From URNF01 sp045634325 (lineage in GTDB: Bacteria; Bacillota; Clostridia; Oscillospirales; Acutalibacteraceae), in assembly GCA_045634325.1 (NCBI GenBank), contig JAZRAA010000034.1:62001-126000 (forward strand): a DNA stretch of 64,000 bases. The letters are read 5' to 3'. The notes below the pieces were generated by a model, which had not been told where the DNA came from, searched no databases, and worked only from the letters and a program-made list of their open reading frames with translations. Made by a program: the position numbers and the translations under genes. Positions 24,549 through 32,902 of this stretch are shown in pieces (the stretch's first letter is position 1; each line of letters opens with the position of its first letter).

Positions 24549-25436
24549 TTATTCGGATGCAGATTCCGAGCCGACACCGACCACCGTGAAGTGTCCGTCC
24601 GCTCGTTTGAGAATGAAAATCTGCGCAAAATCCGCCATATCTGCGGTGGGTGGGATGGTATCGCCCCGTTCATCCACCTCTAATTTGTTAATCGAAACAT
24701 ATCCGATGCGCACCCAATATTCACTACCATGGCGGCGAATCGTATCAATCACCGGCTCATACAACGTGTTGATGAAGTTGAACGGAATATAGTAGCAAGC
24801 ATTCGCCTCGCTGTATTCCACATCGTCTTCGCCCAGCGTGCGATGATTGAGAACCGCATCTTTGCCGAACAGATACCGATAGGAATCTTCCACTTCGGCA
24901 ACCGACACTACCAAGCGGCTGTTGCCGTCCAATTCATAAGCGGTGTTATCATCCTTTTCGCGCAACATACGCACCCGCTCAGCCTCAGTAATACGCCACA
25001 CGGCAGCACGCAACAACTCATCGAAATCCGCCTCGTTGATGTCTTCAAATTCAGGCACAGGATTGTAGGTGGTGATGGGTTTCAAAAAGTAAGAAATTTC
25101 ATCTCTGAGCTTTGTGTCGTCTGCAATCTCATGCACAAAATTCACACCGACACCAACAATTGCCACCACGCCGATAATCGCCAAAATGCTCATTAAAAAG
25201 CCAACCGGCGCCGCCCATTTATACCGTCCGCGACGGTTACCATATTTGCTCACACGGGCATTTCTCTCCGCTTCTCGTGCTTTAAGTTTTTGCGCATATG
25301 CGACCAATTTCTGCTTTTTCTGTTTTTCTTTTGCGGCAGCTTTTTCTGCTTTTTTCACGGTTTTTTCTTCCGTATCCGACACCACGGGTTGCGCCGCTGT
25401 GTCACAAGCAGTTCCTACCTTTTTCCAATCAGCCAT
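24549..25436 (-). CDS. Uncharacterised single-pass membrane protein
   Basis: A 295-residue protein that I do not recognise. A cytoplasmic N-terminus rich in Lys, Glu and Ala (about 20-70, probably helical) is followed by RRGRYKWAAP and one transmembrane helix (about 78-104). An extracellular domain of about 190 residues comes next, with FEDINEADFDELLRAAVWR, CYYIPFNFINTLYEPV and a C-terminal TADMADFAQIFILKRADG. Positive residues before the helix fit an N-in orientation. It has its own promoter and is co-transcribed with the Thr-rich lipoprotein, so the two may act together at the cell surface. Confidence 0.8.
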   Translation of the reverse strand: MADWKKVGTACDTAAQPVVSDTEEKTVKKAEKAAAKEKQKKQKLVAYAQKLKAREAERNARVSKYGNRRGRYKWAAPVGFLMSILAIIGVVAIVGVGVNFVHEIADDTKLRDEISYFLKPITTYNPVPEFEDINEADFDELLRAAVWRITEAERVRMLREKDDNTAYELDGNSRLVVSVAEVEDSYRYLFGKDAVLNHRTLGEDDVEYSEANACYYIPFNFINTLYEPVIDTIRRHGSEYWVRIGYVSINKLEVDERGDTIPPTADMADFAQIFILKRADGHFTVVGVGSESASE

Positions 25437-25473
25437 GAAGGATTTTCCTCCTGCTTTTCATAATTACTATGTC

Positions 25474-25502
25474 AGTATACCATACTTTTTCTGTTTTGCC
25501 AA
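25474..25502 (-). promoter_or_regulatory. Promoter of the membrane protein / lipoprotein pair
   Basis: On the minus strand TTGGCA, 17 bp, TATACT, followed by AGGAGG about 30 bases later. Confidence 0.75.
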
Positions 25503-25529
25503 CTACTTTTTATACTAGAAAATAATGAC

Positions 25530-25562
25530 AAAAAACCGCACAGCGTGGCTGTGCGGTTTTTT
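25530..25562 (-). terminator. Terminator of pnp
   Basis: AAAAAACCGCACAGC/GCTGTGCGGTTTTTT hairpin, 10 bases beyond the pnp stop, with T runs on both strands. Confidence 0.9.
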
Positions 25563-25572
25563 AATCACAATA

Positions 25573-27765
25573 TTAGTCTTCGCGGCGAGGTGCACGACGA
25601 TCGCGGCGGAAACCGCCTTCACGACGAGGTGCGCGAGGTGCGTCAGACACGGTGTTCTCGGGAACAAGGCCTTCCACCTCGATAAGTGCATCACGGCGAG
25701 AGAGGTTGAGTCTGCCCTGTTCGTCAATTTCAGTCACTTTAACCATGACTTCATCGCCGACAGAAACAACGTCTTCCACGGTGTCCACACGTTTGACATC
25801 CAAACGGCTGATGTGTACCAAGCCCTCTTTGCCGGGGGCAATTTCCACAAACGCACCGAAGGTCATCAAGCGGGTCACACGGCCCTTGTAAATCGCACCG
25901 ATTTCGGGGTCTTTCGCGATGGTTTCCACCACCATGAGCGCACGCTGTGCATCTTCACTGTTGAGCGCAGAGATAAACACGCTGCCGTCTTCTTCGATGT
26001 CGATTTTGCAGTTGCATTCCGCTTGGATTTTCTGAATCACGCTGCCACCTTTACCGATGACTTCACGGATTTTGTCCACATCAATCTTGGTGCCGACCAT
26101 TTTGGGCGCATATTTGGACAATTCAGCACGCGGTTCTGCAATCACAGGCAGCATCACGTCGTCCAAAATGTGCATACGAGCAGTGTAGGTCTTATCCAAC
26201 GCTTCACGGATGATAGCGGGGGTCAAACCATGCACTTTGAGGTCCATTTGGATAGCGGTGATACCTTTTTTGGTACCGCCCACTTTAAAGTCCATATCGC
26301 CAAAGAAGTCTTCCAAGCCCTGAATGTCCACCATGGTCATAAAGCGGTCGCCTTCGGTCACAAGACCGCAAGAAATACCCGCAACAGGCGCTTTAATCGG
26401 CACACCGGCATCCATCAATGCCAGGGTAGAACCACAGATGGAAGCCTGCGAGGTGGAGCCGTTGGAGGACAACACTTCGCTGACCAAACGGATGGTGTAG
26501 GGGAATTCCTCTGCCGACGGCAGAACCGGTACCAACGCACGTTCCGCAAGCGCGCCGTGACCGATTTCACGACGGCCGGGGCCACGAGAAGGTTTGGTTT
26601 CGCCGACCGAATAGGACGGGAAGTTATAGTGATGCATATAGCGTTTTTCGGTCTCGTCATCCAAGCCGTCCAGCAACTGTGCGTCACCGGAAGAACCCAA
26701 AGTTGCCACGGTCAACACCTGTGTCTGACCACGGGTGAACATACCGCTACCATGTGCACGGGGCAACAAGGAAACTTCTGCGTTGAGCGGACGGATTTCG
26801 TTGATGCCACGGCCGTCAACACGTTTGCCGTCATCCAACAGCCAGCGACGAACAACGTATTTCTGCAATTTATACAAGCATTCGTCGATTTTGCCAATTT
26901 CTTCGGGATACACTTCGTCAAATTTCGCGTGTACCTCATCATAAACCGGCAACAAACGCTCGTCGCGCACCAATTTGTCATCGGTGTCCAGTGCATAGCG
27001 CACCTTTTCAATGGCGAATTCTTTAATTGCCTCAAACATCTCGGGTGCGGGGTCGTTAGAGGTGAAGGGGAATTTCTCTTTACCGATTTCAGCAACAATG
27101 CTGTTGATAAAACGCACGACCTCTTGGTTGGCTTCATGACCGAACATGATAGCGTCAAACATGGTGTCGTTGTCGATTTCGTTAGCGCCCGCTTCAATCA
27201 TCGCCACCAAATCAGCGGTAGAAGCGACGGTCACGTGCATTTCGGAGCGTTTTTCCTCCTCAGCGGTGGGGTTGATGACAAATTTGCCGTCTACCATACC
27301 GACCACAACGCCGGAAATGGGGCCTTCCCACGGAATATCGGAGATAGCGATGGCGATGGAAGCACCAATCATAGCGGTGGTTTCCGGCGCGCAATCGGGG
27401 TCAACCGACATCACGGTGCAAACAATGGAAACATCGTTGCGCATATCTTTGGGGAACAAAGGACGGATGGGACGGTCAATCACACGAGAGGTCAAAATCG
27501 CCTTTTCGCTCGGACGAGCTTCACGGCGCTGGAAAGAGCCGGGGATTTTGCCGATCGCATAATGCTTCTCTTCATAATCCACGGAAAGCGGGAAGAAGTC
27601 CACGCCCTCACGGGGTTTTGCGGAAGCGGTCACGTTACAAAGGATGGACGTTTCGCCGTAGCGCACCATACAGGAACCGCTGGACAGCTGTGCCATTTTG
27701 CCGGTCTCCACTTTGAGCGGTCTGCCGGCGAGGGTTGTTTCAAATACTCTGTACTTTTCGAACAT
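25573..27765 (-). CDS. pnp: Polynucleotide phosphorylase
   Basis: PNPase degrades RNA 3' to 5' by phosphorolysis and is a partner of RNase Y in mRNA decay. The 730-residue protein has two RNase PH domains (about 10-225 and 320-540), with the conserved FFPLSVDYEEKHYAIGKIPG and EFPYTIRLVSEVLSSNGS. A KH domain follows (about 555-610, IREVIGKGGSVIQKI), then an S1 domain (about 620-690), and the chain ends in a short Arg-rich tail (RRDRRAPRRED). It follows rpsO, the common bacterial order, behind a structured leader. The tail resembles RNA-binding extensions seen in other PNPases. Confidence 0.98.
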   Translation of the reverse strand: MFEKYRVFETTLAGRPLKVETGKMAQLSSGSCMVRYGETSILCNVTASAKPREGVDFFPLSVDYEEKHYAIGKIPGSFQRREARPSEKAILTSRVIDRPIRPLFPKDMRNDVSIVCTVMSVDPDCAPETTAMIGASIAIAISDIPWEGPISGVVVGMVDGKFVINPTAEEEKRSEMHVTVASTADLVAMIEAGANEIDNDTMFDAIMFGHEANQEVVRFINSIVAEIGKEKFPFTSNDPAPEMFEAIKEFAIEKVRYALDTDDKLVRDERLLPVYDEVHAKFDEVYPEEIGKIDECLYKLQKYVVRRWLLDDGKRVDGRGINEIRPLNAEVSLLPRAHGSGMFTRGQTQVLTVATLGSSGDAQLLDGLDDETEKRYMHHYNFPSYSVGETKPSRGPGRREIGHGALAERALVPVLPSAEEFPYTIRLVSEVLSSNGSTSQASICGSTLALMDAGVPIKAPVAGISCGLVTEGDRFMTMVDIQGLEDFFGDMDFKVGGTKKGITAIQMDLKVHGLTPAIIREALDKTYTARMHILDDVMLPVIAEPRAELSKYAPKMVGTKIDVDKIREVIGKGGSVIQKIQAECNCKIDIEEDGSVFISALNSEDAQRALMVVETIAKDPEIGAIYKGRVTRLMTFGAFVEIAPGKEGLVHISRLDVKRVDTVEDVVSVGDEVMVKVTEIDEQGRLNLSRRDALIEVEGLVPENTVSDAPRAPRREGGFRRDRRAPRRED

Positions 27766-27796
27766 ACTACTTGTACCTCCTGTAAAATTATATTTC

Positions 27797-27886
27797 TACG
27801 AAGGGAGCGGTTATTTAGCAATAAAACCAATGCTGTTGGTGTTTTTGACAGCACTCGTTTCACTGCTAAACCCGTTTTCCTTCGTG
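27797..27886 (-). promoter_or_regulatory. Large stem-loop in the pnp leader
   Basis: Three nested complementary blocks form one long imperfect hairpin: ACGAAGG 27798-27804 with CCTTCGT 27879-27885, TTTAGCA 27814-27820 with TGCTAAA 27864-27870, and TGCTGT 27831-27836 with ACAGCA 27848-27853. In Escherichia coli a double-stranded pnp leader is cut by RNase III and PNPase then represses its own translation. A similar role here is inferred. Confidence 0.6.
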
Positions 27887-27901
27887 ATTTCAAAGCAACG
27901 A

Positions 27902-27931
27902 GAGGCAGGTGGGATGATTCCCACCTGCCTC
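27902..27931 (-). terminator. Perfect 12-bp hairpin between rpsO and pnp
   Basis: GAGGCAGGTGGG/CCCACCTGCCTC closes a 6-base loop ten bases after the rpsO stop. The minus strand lacks a proper T run after it, so it is either a weak terminator or an mRNA processing and stability element rather than a strong stop. Confidence 0.55.
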
Positions 27932-27941
27932 ATAGGTGCGA

Positions 27942-28208
27942 TTATTTACGCAGACCCAGTCTTTCAATCAACGCACGATAGCGGTTGATATCTTTCTTTT
28001 TCAAGTATTCGAGCAAGTTGCGACGATGACCGACCATCTTCAACAAACCACGGTTGGAGTGGAAGTCTTTCTTGTGCACTTTCAAGTGCTCGGTCAGGTC
28101 CTTAATGCGTTTGGTCAAAACAGCAACCTGAACCTCGGGGGAACCGGTATCGCCTTCGTGGGTCGCGTATTCCTGCATGATAGCAGTTTTCTCTTCGGGT
28201 AACATCAT
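27942..28208 (-). CDS. rpsO: 30S ribosomal protein S15
   Basis: S15 is a primary 16S rRNA-binding protein of the small subunit. The 88-residue sequence is canonical: HEGDTGSPEVQVAVLTKRI, LKVHKKDFHSNRGLLKMVG, RRNLLEYLKKKD and a final RYRALIERLGLRK. Two adjacent ATG codons are possible; the first is seven bases after GAGGTG. It has a strong promoter with a leader of about 110 bases that may hold the S15 autoregulatory fold, but I could not match it to a known class. Confidence 0.98.
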   Translation of the reverse strand: MMLPEEKTAIMQEYATHEGDTGSPEVQVAVLTKRIKDLTEHLKVHKKDFHSNRGLLKMVGHRRNLLEYLKKKDINRYRALIERLGLRK

Positions 28209-28325
28209 AGTCTTTCACCTCTTCAAATATTTTCGTGCAACGCAGTGTCGGGTCATGGTGATTCTCAAAAGAGCAGCCGCCGCGAACCGCGTAACCGAAT
28301 GCACTGCCTTTTCGACAGCCCTAAC

Positions 28326-28354
28326 ACTATACCACACCTTTTCCAATTTGTAAA
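28326..28354 (-). promoter_or_regulatory. Promoter of rpsO-pnp
   Basis: On the minus strand TTTACA, 17 bp, TATAGT. The transcript would begin around 28320 and carry a GC-rich leader. Confidence 0.75.
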
Positions 28355-28401
28355 TAGTAATTTAAAAATATTTTTCCCACCCGTATTCTCCGCAAATTTG
28401 T

Positions 28402-28430
28402 TTGCTTTTTTCGTCAAAACAGTGTATACT
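28402..28430 (+). promoter_or_regulatory. Promoter of asnB
   Basis: TTGCTT, 17 bp, TATACT on the plus strand, about 33 bases before the asnB ATG and divergent from rpsO. Confidence 0.65.
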
Positions 28431-28462
28431 TACTGTGAATAGCTTACTTAGGAGTGTAATAT

Positions 28463-30289
28463 ATGTGCGGATTTTGCGGTTTCACCGGTGAATTGACCGA
28501 CAGAGAAACCTTTTTGAAAGAAATGACCGAAAAAATCACCCATCGTGGTCCCGATTCGGACGGCTATTATCTGGGTGACGGCATTGCCATGGGCTTTCGC
28601 CGATTGAGCATTATCGACTTGGAAGCGGGGCATCAACCGTTATATAACGAAGACAACACCTTGGTGTTGACCTTCAACGGCGAGATTTACAACTACCGCG
28701 ATCTGCGCGCACAACTGCTGGAAGCAGGACATACCTTCGCCACCGAAAGTGACAGCGAGGTGTTATTGCACGGATTTGAGCAGTGGGGCGAAGAATTGTT
28801 GCCCAAACTGCGTGGTATGTTCGCATTTGCCATCTGGAACACGCAAACAGGCGATTTGTTCATCGCACGCGACTATTTCGGTATCAAACCGATGCACTAC
28901 ACCCGCTTATCCGACGGCAGACTGGTGTACGGCTCTGAAATCAAGTCCATTCTCGCCCATCCCGACGTGCAAAAAGTATTCAACAAATCTGCACTGGACA
29001 AGTATCTCTCTTTCCAATACGCCGTTCCCACCGAAACCTTCTTTAAAAACATTTTCTGCCTCCCCCCTGCACATTTTCTGTGGTTTAAAGACGGTGAAAT
29101 CACCGTTTCTCGCTATTGGGACCCGCTGTTTACCCCTGATGAAAACATGACACTCGAACAGGCTGTGGATGCTATCGACGAGGTGTTCACCGACTCGGTG
29201 GAAGCACACCGTATCAGTGACGTAGAGGTGGGTTGCTTCTTATCCAGCGGCGTGGATTCCAGTTTTGTCGCCTCCTATTTCGGCGGGCAAAAGGCGTTCA
29301 CCGTGGGCTTTGACAACGGCGCACATTACAACGAAAGCACCTACGCCGCCGAACTCGCAAAAGAGGTCGGTATTGATCATCGCGTGCATCTCATTGGAGA
29401 AGATGAATATTGGGAAGCGCTGCCCAAGGTGCAATATTATCTCGACCAACCGCTCGCTGACCCTGCTTGCATTGCTTTGTATTTCGTTTCCAAACTGGCG
29501 GCAGAACACGTCAAGGTGGTATTGTCGGGTGAGGGCGCCGACGAATTGTTCGGCGGCTATCGTATCTACCACGAGCCCTTCTCCCTGCGCAGTTACCAAA
29601 AACTCCCCCGCTTTGTGCGTAAAGCGGCAGCGGCTTTGGTGTCGTTGTTGCCGGATGTCAAAGGCAAATCCTTCATACAACGTGGTGCAAAGACGTTGGA
29701 AGAACGGTTTATCGGCAACGCCAACATGTTCTCTCAAAAAGAGAAAACCAAATTGCTCAAAAACATCCCCGCCACCTCCCCGATACAGTATACGGCGGAA
29801 TATTACGATAAGACCAAGGGGCAAGACGACGTCACCCGCATGCAGTATTTAGATATCAATCGCTGGATGGTGGGCGATATTCTGCTCAAAGCCGACCGCA
29901 TGAGTATGGCGCACTCACTCGAGTTGCGTGTGCCGTTCCTCGACAAAAAAGTGTTCGAAGTGGCGGCACGCATTCCCGTCAAACACCGCATCGGCGGCGG
30001 TACCACCAAATACGCTATGCGCCTTGCCGCTATGCGCCATATCCCCGAATCCTCCGCCAGCAAACCCAAACTCGGTTTCCCTGTCCCCATCCGTGTTTGG
30101 TTGCGGCAACAAAAATACTATGCTATCGTCAAAGCGGCGTTCCTGTCTGACACCGCTTCGCAATTCTTCAACACCAAACAACTGGTCAAATTGTTAGATG
30201 CGCATTTTAACGGAAAAAAGGACAACAGCCGTAAAATCTGGACGGTGTATATGTTCTTGGTTTGGTACGGCGTATATTTCGGTGAATAA
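28463..30289 (+). CDS. asnB: Asparagine synthase (glutamine-hydrolysing)
   Basis: AsnB makes asparagine from aspartate, glutamine and ATP. The 608-residue protein starts with MCGFCGF, where Cys2 becomes the glutaminase nucleophile after Met removal. The class II glutaminase domain covers about 2-200 (THRGPDSDGYY, FNGEIYNYRDLR). The synthetase domain has the PP-loop SSGVDSSF (about 258) and the later LSGEGADELFGGY. Its length fits the clostridial/Bacillus AsnB branch of about 610-630. The ribosome binding site is TAGGAGTG. A DUF4830 gene follows after 51 bases. Confidence 0.97.
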   Translation: MCGFCGFTGELTDRETFLKEMTEKITHRGPDSDGYYLGDGIAMGFRRLSIIDLEAGHQPLYNEDNTLVLTFNGEIYNYRDLRAQLLEAGHTFATESDSEVLLHGFEQWGEELLPKLRGMFAFAIWNTQTGDLFIARDYFGIKPMHYTRLSDGRLVYGSEIKSILAHPDVQKVFNKSALDKYLSFQYAVPTETFFKNIFCLPPAHFLWFKDGEITVSRYWDPLFTPDENMTLEQAVDAIDEVFTDSVEAHRISDVEVGCFLSSGVDSSFVASYFGGQKAFTVGFDNGAHYNESTYAAELAKEVGIDHRVHLIGEDEYWEALPKVQYYLDQPLADPACIALYFVSKLAAEHVKVVLSGEGADELFGGYRIYHEPFSLRSYQKLPRFVRKAAAALVSLLPDVKGKSFIQRGAKTLEERFIGNANMFSQKEKTKLLKNIPATSPIQYTAEYYDKTKGQDDVTRMQYLDINRWMVGDILLKADRMSMAHSLELRVPFLDKKVFEVAARIPVKHRIGGGTTKYAMRLAAMRHIPESSASKPKLGFPVPIRVWLRQQKYYAIVKAAFLSDTASQFFNTKQLVKLLDAHFNGKKDNSRKIWTVYMFLVWYGVYFGE

Positions 30290-30340
30290 ACGCCCGCTCG
30301 CGTGCATATAGATAGGACACACTGAAAAGGGGTGTCCGAT

Positions 30341-30787
30341 ATGTTTGTATTTGCTTGTAAAACCACCAAAAAACAACTGGCTTGGGCGGCTGTGTGCGGT
30401 TGCTTGACCATTGCCATTCTGTTGACCGTTTCGCTGTCGCCTGTGCAAACCACCGTTACCACCAACGCTGACCCTTATACGGTTACCTCTGCCGAAGAGG
30501 GCGCCGCATTTCTGCGGCAACGCGGCTATGAGGTGTCCGGCGGAGACGTGCGGGAAATCCGCTTGCCCGACGAATTGGACGATACGCTTTCCGCTTATGC
30601 GGCACTGTTAAAAGAAAAGGGTATCGACATTACGCAGTATCTCGGCAAACGGGTCAAATATCGTACCTACACCGTGGAAAACCACGAGAGCGGTAACGCA
30701 ACCGCACATCTGTATATCTACAAAGACACCGTTATTGCCGGTGATATTACGGTGGACGGTGTACCCACCATTTTGGATAAAGGATGA
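30341..30787 (+). CDS. DUF4830 domain-containing protein
   Basis: A 148-residue protein with one N-terminal membrane helix (about 15-35) and a small extracellular domain of about 110 residues. AAFLRQRGYEVSGGDVREI, IRLPDELDDTLSAYAALLK and ITQYLGKRVKYRTYTVEN match the DUF4830 pattern as I know it from Firmicutes; the function of that family is unknown. ATG 30341 lies eight bases after AAAGGGG. A GTG at 30332 is also in frame but overlaps that site. The 3' end overlaps the pseudouridine synthase start by four bases, so they are coupled. Confidence 0.8.
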   Translation: MFVFACKTTKKQLAWAAVCGCLTIAILLTVSLSPVQTTVTTNADPYTVTSAEEGAAFLRQRGYEVSGGDVREIRLPDELDDTLSAYAALLKEKGIDITQYLGKRVKYRTYTVENHESGNATAHLYIYKDTVIAGDITVDGVPTILDKG

Positions 30788-31509
30788 TACCATTGCAACG
30801 CTTGGATAAGTATATTTGTTCACAAACCATGCAGAGCCGTCGTCAAGCCGACGGCTCTATTCGTCGTGGTCGAGTTACGGTGAACGGCGAGGTGTGTAAA
30901 GACCCGTCCCGCAAAATCGACACCGACACCGCAAAAATTTGTGTGGACGGCAAATTACTGACCTACGCAAAATTCGTGTATTACATGTTGCACAAACCTG
31001 CGGGCATTTTGTGCGTTTCCCGCGACCCGAAAGCCAAAACGGTGGTGGATTTGCTCAAATCGGACGACCGCCGCAAAGATATTTTCCCTGCGGGCAGATT
31101 GGACAAGGATACCACCGGACTGGTACTGCTCACCGACGACGGCGACCTTGCGCACCGCATTCTTGCACCGAAAAATCATATCATGAAACGCTACCACGCC
31201 GTTCTGGACGGGCCCATAGAGGACAAGCATATCACCGCTTTCAAAAACGGCATCACATTAGCTGACGGCACCCCCTGTCTGCCCGCCGACCTCACCGTTT
31301 TGGAAAACGGCGAAAATCCACTGGTGGAAATCACGATATGCGAGGGAAAATACCACCAAATCAAGCGCATGTTCGGTGTGATAGACCGTGGTGTGAACAG
31401 CCTCAAACGACTTTCAATGGGTGGATTGCAGTTAGACGAAAATCTGAAAGAATGTGAATACCGTTCACTCGATGAGCAGGAAATTTCCTTGCTATTCAAG
31501 GAATGTTGA
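30784..31509 (+). CDS. Pseudouridine synthase, RsuA/RluB family
   Basis: This enzyme isomerises a specific uridine in rRNA. The 241-residue protein has an N-terminal S4 RNA-binding domain (QRLDKYICSQTMQSRRQA, about 4-60). The catalytic domain carries the motif II sequence PAGRLDKDTTGLVLLTDDG, whose aspartate is the nucleophile, plus the late KYHQIKRMFG motif. It most resembles RsuA, which modifies 16S rRNA position 516. ATG 30784 overlaps the upstream stop (ATGA). A TTG at 30793, eight bases after AAGGA, would give the more family-like N-terminus MQRLDKYI and may be the true start. Confidence 0.93.
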   Translation: MIPLQRLDKYICSQTMQSRRQADGSIRRGRVTVNGEVCKDPSRKIDTDTAKICVDGKLLTYAKFVYYMLHKPAGILCVSRDPKAKTVVDLLKSDDRRKDIFPAGRLDKDTTGLVLLTDDGDLAHRILAPKNHIMKRYHAVLDGPIEDKHITAFKNGITLADGTPCLPADLTVLENGENPLVEITICEGKYHQIKRMFGVIDRGVNSLKRLSMGGLQLDENLKECEYRSLDEQEISLLFKEC

Positions 31510-31602
31510 AAACTATTTGTGCAATTTGCCATTATCCAAAATAGATAAAAAATGCTGAAAAGTTTGTATGAATTGCGACTAGTCAATTGGTAAAAATGTT
31601 GG

Positions 31603-31608
31603 TATACT
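31603..31608 (+). promoter_or_regulatory. Candidate -10 box of ugpC
   Basis: TATACT about 80 bases before the ATG. A -35 box at the usual distance (near 31580) is poor, so the promoter may need an activator or lie elsewhere in 31510-31686. Confidence 0.35.
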
Positions 31609-31686
31609 ATACCATGAACGATAAGTGGGTAATTTGCTCGCTGTCAATTCTGTCGGGTGATCGACAACAAAAACGGAGGTCAAATT

Positions 31687-32829
31687 ATGGCAAGCCTGTC
31701 TTTGAAAAACATTTACAAACGCTATTCCGGCGGCGTTACTGCCGTGTCCGACTTCAACTTGGAGATTAAGGACAAAGAATTCATCATCATGGTCGGTCCT
31801 TCCGGCTGTGGTAAATCCACCACCCTGCGTATGATTGCCGGTCTGGAAGAAATCTCCGACGGCGAAATGTATATCGGCGACCGTCTGGTCAACAACGTTG
31901 CCCCCAAAGACCGTGACATCGCAATGGTGTTCCAGAACTACGCTCTGTATCCGCACATGACCGTGTTCGAGAACATGGCGTTCGGTCTGAAACTCCGCAA
32001 AACCCCGAAAGATGAAATCAAACGTCGCGTGGAAGAAGCTGCACGCATCCTCGATATTTCTCACCTGTTGGACAGAAAGCCGAAGGCTTTGTCCGGCGGT
32101 CAGCGTCAGCGTGTGGCTTTGGGCCGTGCTATCGTGCGTGAACCCAAAGTGTTCTTGCTGGACGAACCGCTGTCCAACTTGGACGCAAAACTCCGTGCGC
32201 AGATGCGTACCGAGCTGTCCAAATTGCACAAACGCTTGGGCACCACCTTCATCTACGTTACCCACGACCAGACCGAAGCTATGACCATGGGCGATCGCAT
32301 CGTGGTTATGAAAGACGGTCTCATTCAGCAGGTGGACACTCCCCAGCATCTGTACGATATGCCTTGCAACATGTTCGTTGCCGGCTTCATCGGCAGCCCG
32401 CAGATGAACTTCATCGAGTCGGTTCTGCTCAAAGAAGGCGACACTTTCTATGTGGAATTTGGTTCCGAGGATACCAAAGACACCCGCGGCACCAAATATC
32501 GCATTCCGTTGCCTGCTGACAAGAACAAAAACAACGTGTTGGATGAATATGTCGGCAAAGAACTCATCATGGGTATCCGTCCCGAAGACGTGCACGACGA
32601 GCCTCGTTATATGGAAGAATTCGCAGACTGCAAATTCTCCGCTAACGTGGACGTTGCCGAGTTGATGGGTGCTGAAACCTATCTGTACCTGAGCACAGAA
32701 GGTTATAACATCACCGCTCGTGTTGACCCCGCTTCCACCGCCCGTCCGGGTGACCGCATCGACGCTGTTATTGAGAACACCAAAATCCATCTGTTCGACA
32801 AAGACACCGAGTGCACCATCTGCAACTAA
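31687..32829 (+). CDS. ugpC: UgpC/MsmX-type sugar ABC transporter ATP-binding protein
   Basis: A 380-residue ATPase of the MalK/UgpC/MsmX class. The ATPase domain has Walker A GPSGCGKST, signature LSGGQRQRVALGRAI and Walker B FLLDEPLSNLD, followed by THDQTEAMTMGDRIVVMKDG. The C-terminal regulatory OB/TOBE region (about 240-375) contains ELIMGIRPEDVHDE. ATG 31687 has CGGAGGTCAAATT upstream. It stands alone, without permeases or binding protein. In Firmicutes such lone ATPases serve several sugar transporters, so it probably powers the ATPase-less operon at 12-23 kb. Its codon choice looks biased toward preferred codons, hinting at high expression. Confidence 0.95.
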   Translation: MASLSLKNIYKRYSGGVTAVSDFNLEIKDKEFIIMVGPSGCGKSTTLRMIAGLEEISDGEMYIGDRLVNNVAPKDRDIAMVFQNYALYPHMTVFENMAFGLKLRKTPKDEIKRRVEEAARILDISHLLDRKPKALSGGQRQRVALGRAIVREPKVFLLDEPLSNLDAKLRAQMRTELSKLHKRLGTTFIYVTHDQTEAMTMGDRIVVMKDGLIQQVDTPQHLYDMPCNMFVAGFIGSPQMNFIESVLLKEGDTFYVEFGSEDTKDTRGTKYRIPLPADKNKNNVLDEYVGKELIMGIRPEDVHDEPRYMEEFADCKFSANVDVAELMGAETYLYLSTEGYNITARVDPASTARPGDRIDAVIENTKIHLFDKDTECTICN

Positions 32830-32840
32830 ATTGCATAACG

Positions 32841-32873
32841 AAAAAGTCTCCGCACAAGCGGAGGCGTTTTTTT
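32841..32873. terminator. Shared terminator of ugpC and the SDR gene
   Basis: The stem GTCTCCGC/GCGGAGGC with loop ACAA is followed on the plus strand by seven T and on the minus strand by TTTTTCG. It lies between convergent genes. Confidence 0.85.
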
Positions 32874-32902
32874 GCGCATTACTGACAGTTGCAATATGTA
32901 TA

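Noticed and set aside
25525..27981. An 818-codon open frame on the plus strand
   Set aside because: It is the antisense shadow of pnp, whose product is unmistakable on the other strand. The shadow protein is His/Phe/Arg-rich with no known motif.
28209..28320. Known S15 autoregulatory RNA in the rpsO leader
   Set aside because: The leader is GC-rich and can fold, but I could not align it to a described S15 leader class.
31579..32790. A 403-codon minus-strand frame over ugpC
   Set aside because: Antisense shadow of the ATPase gene; composition is typical of reversed coding sequence and it has no ribosome binding site.
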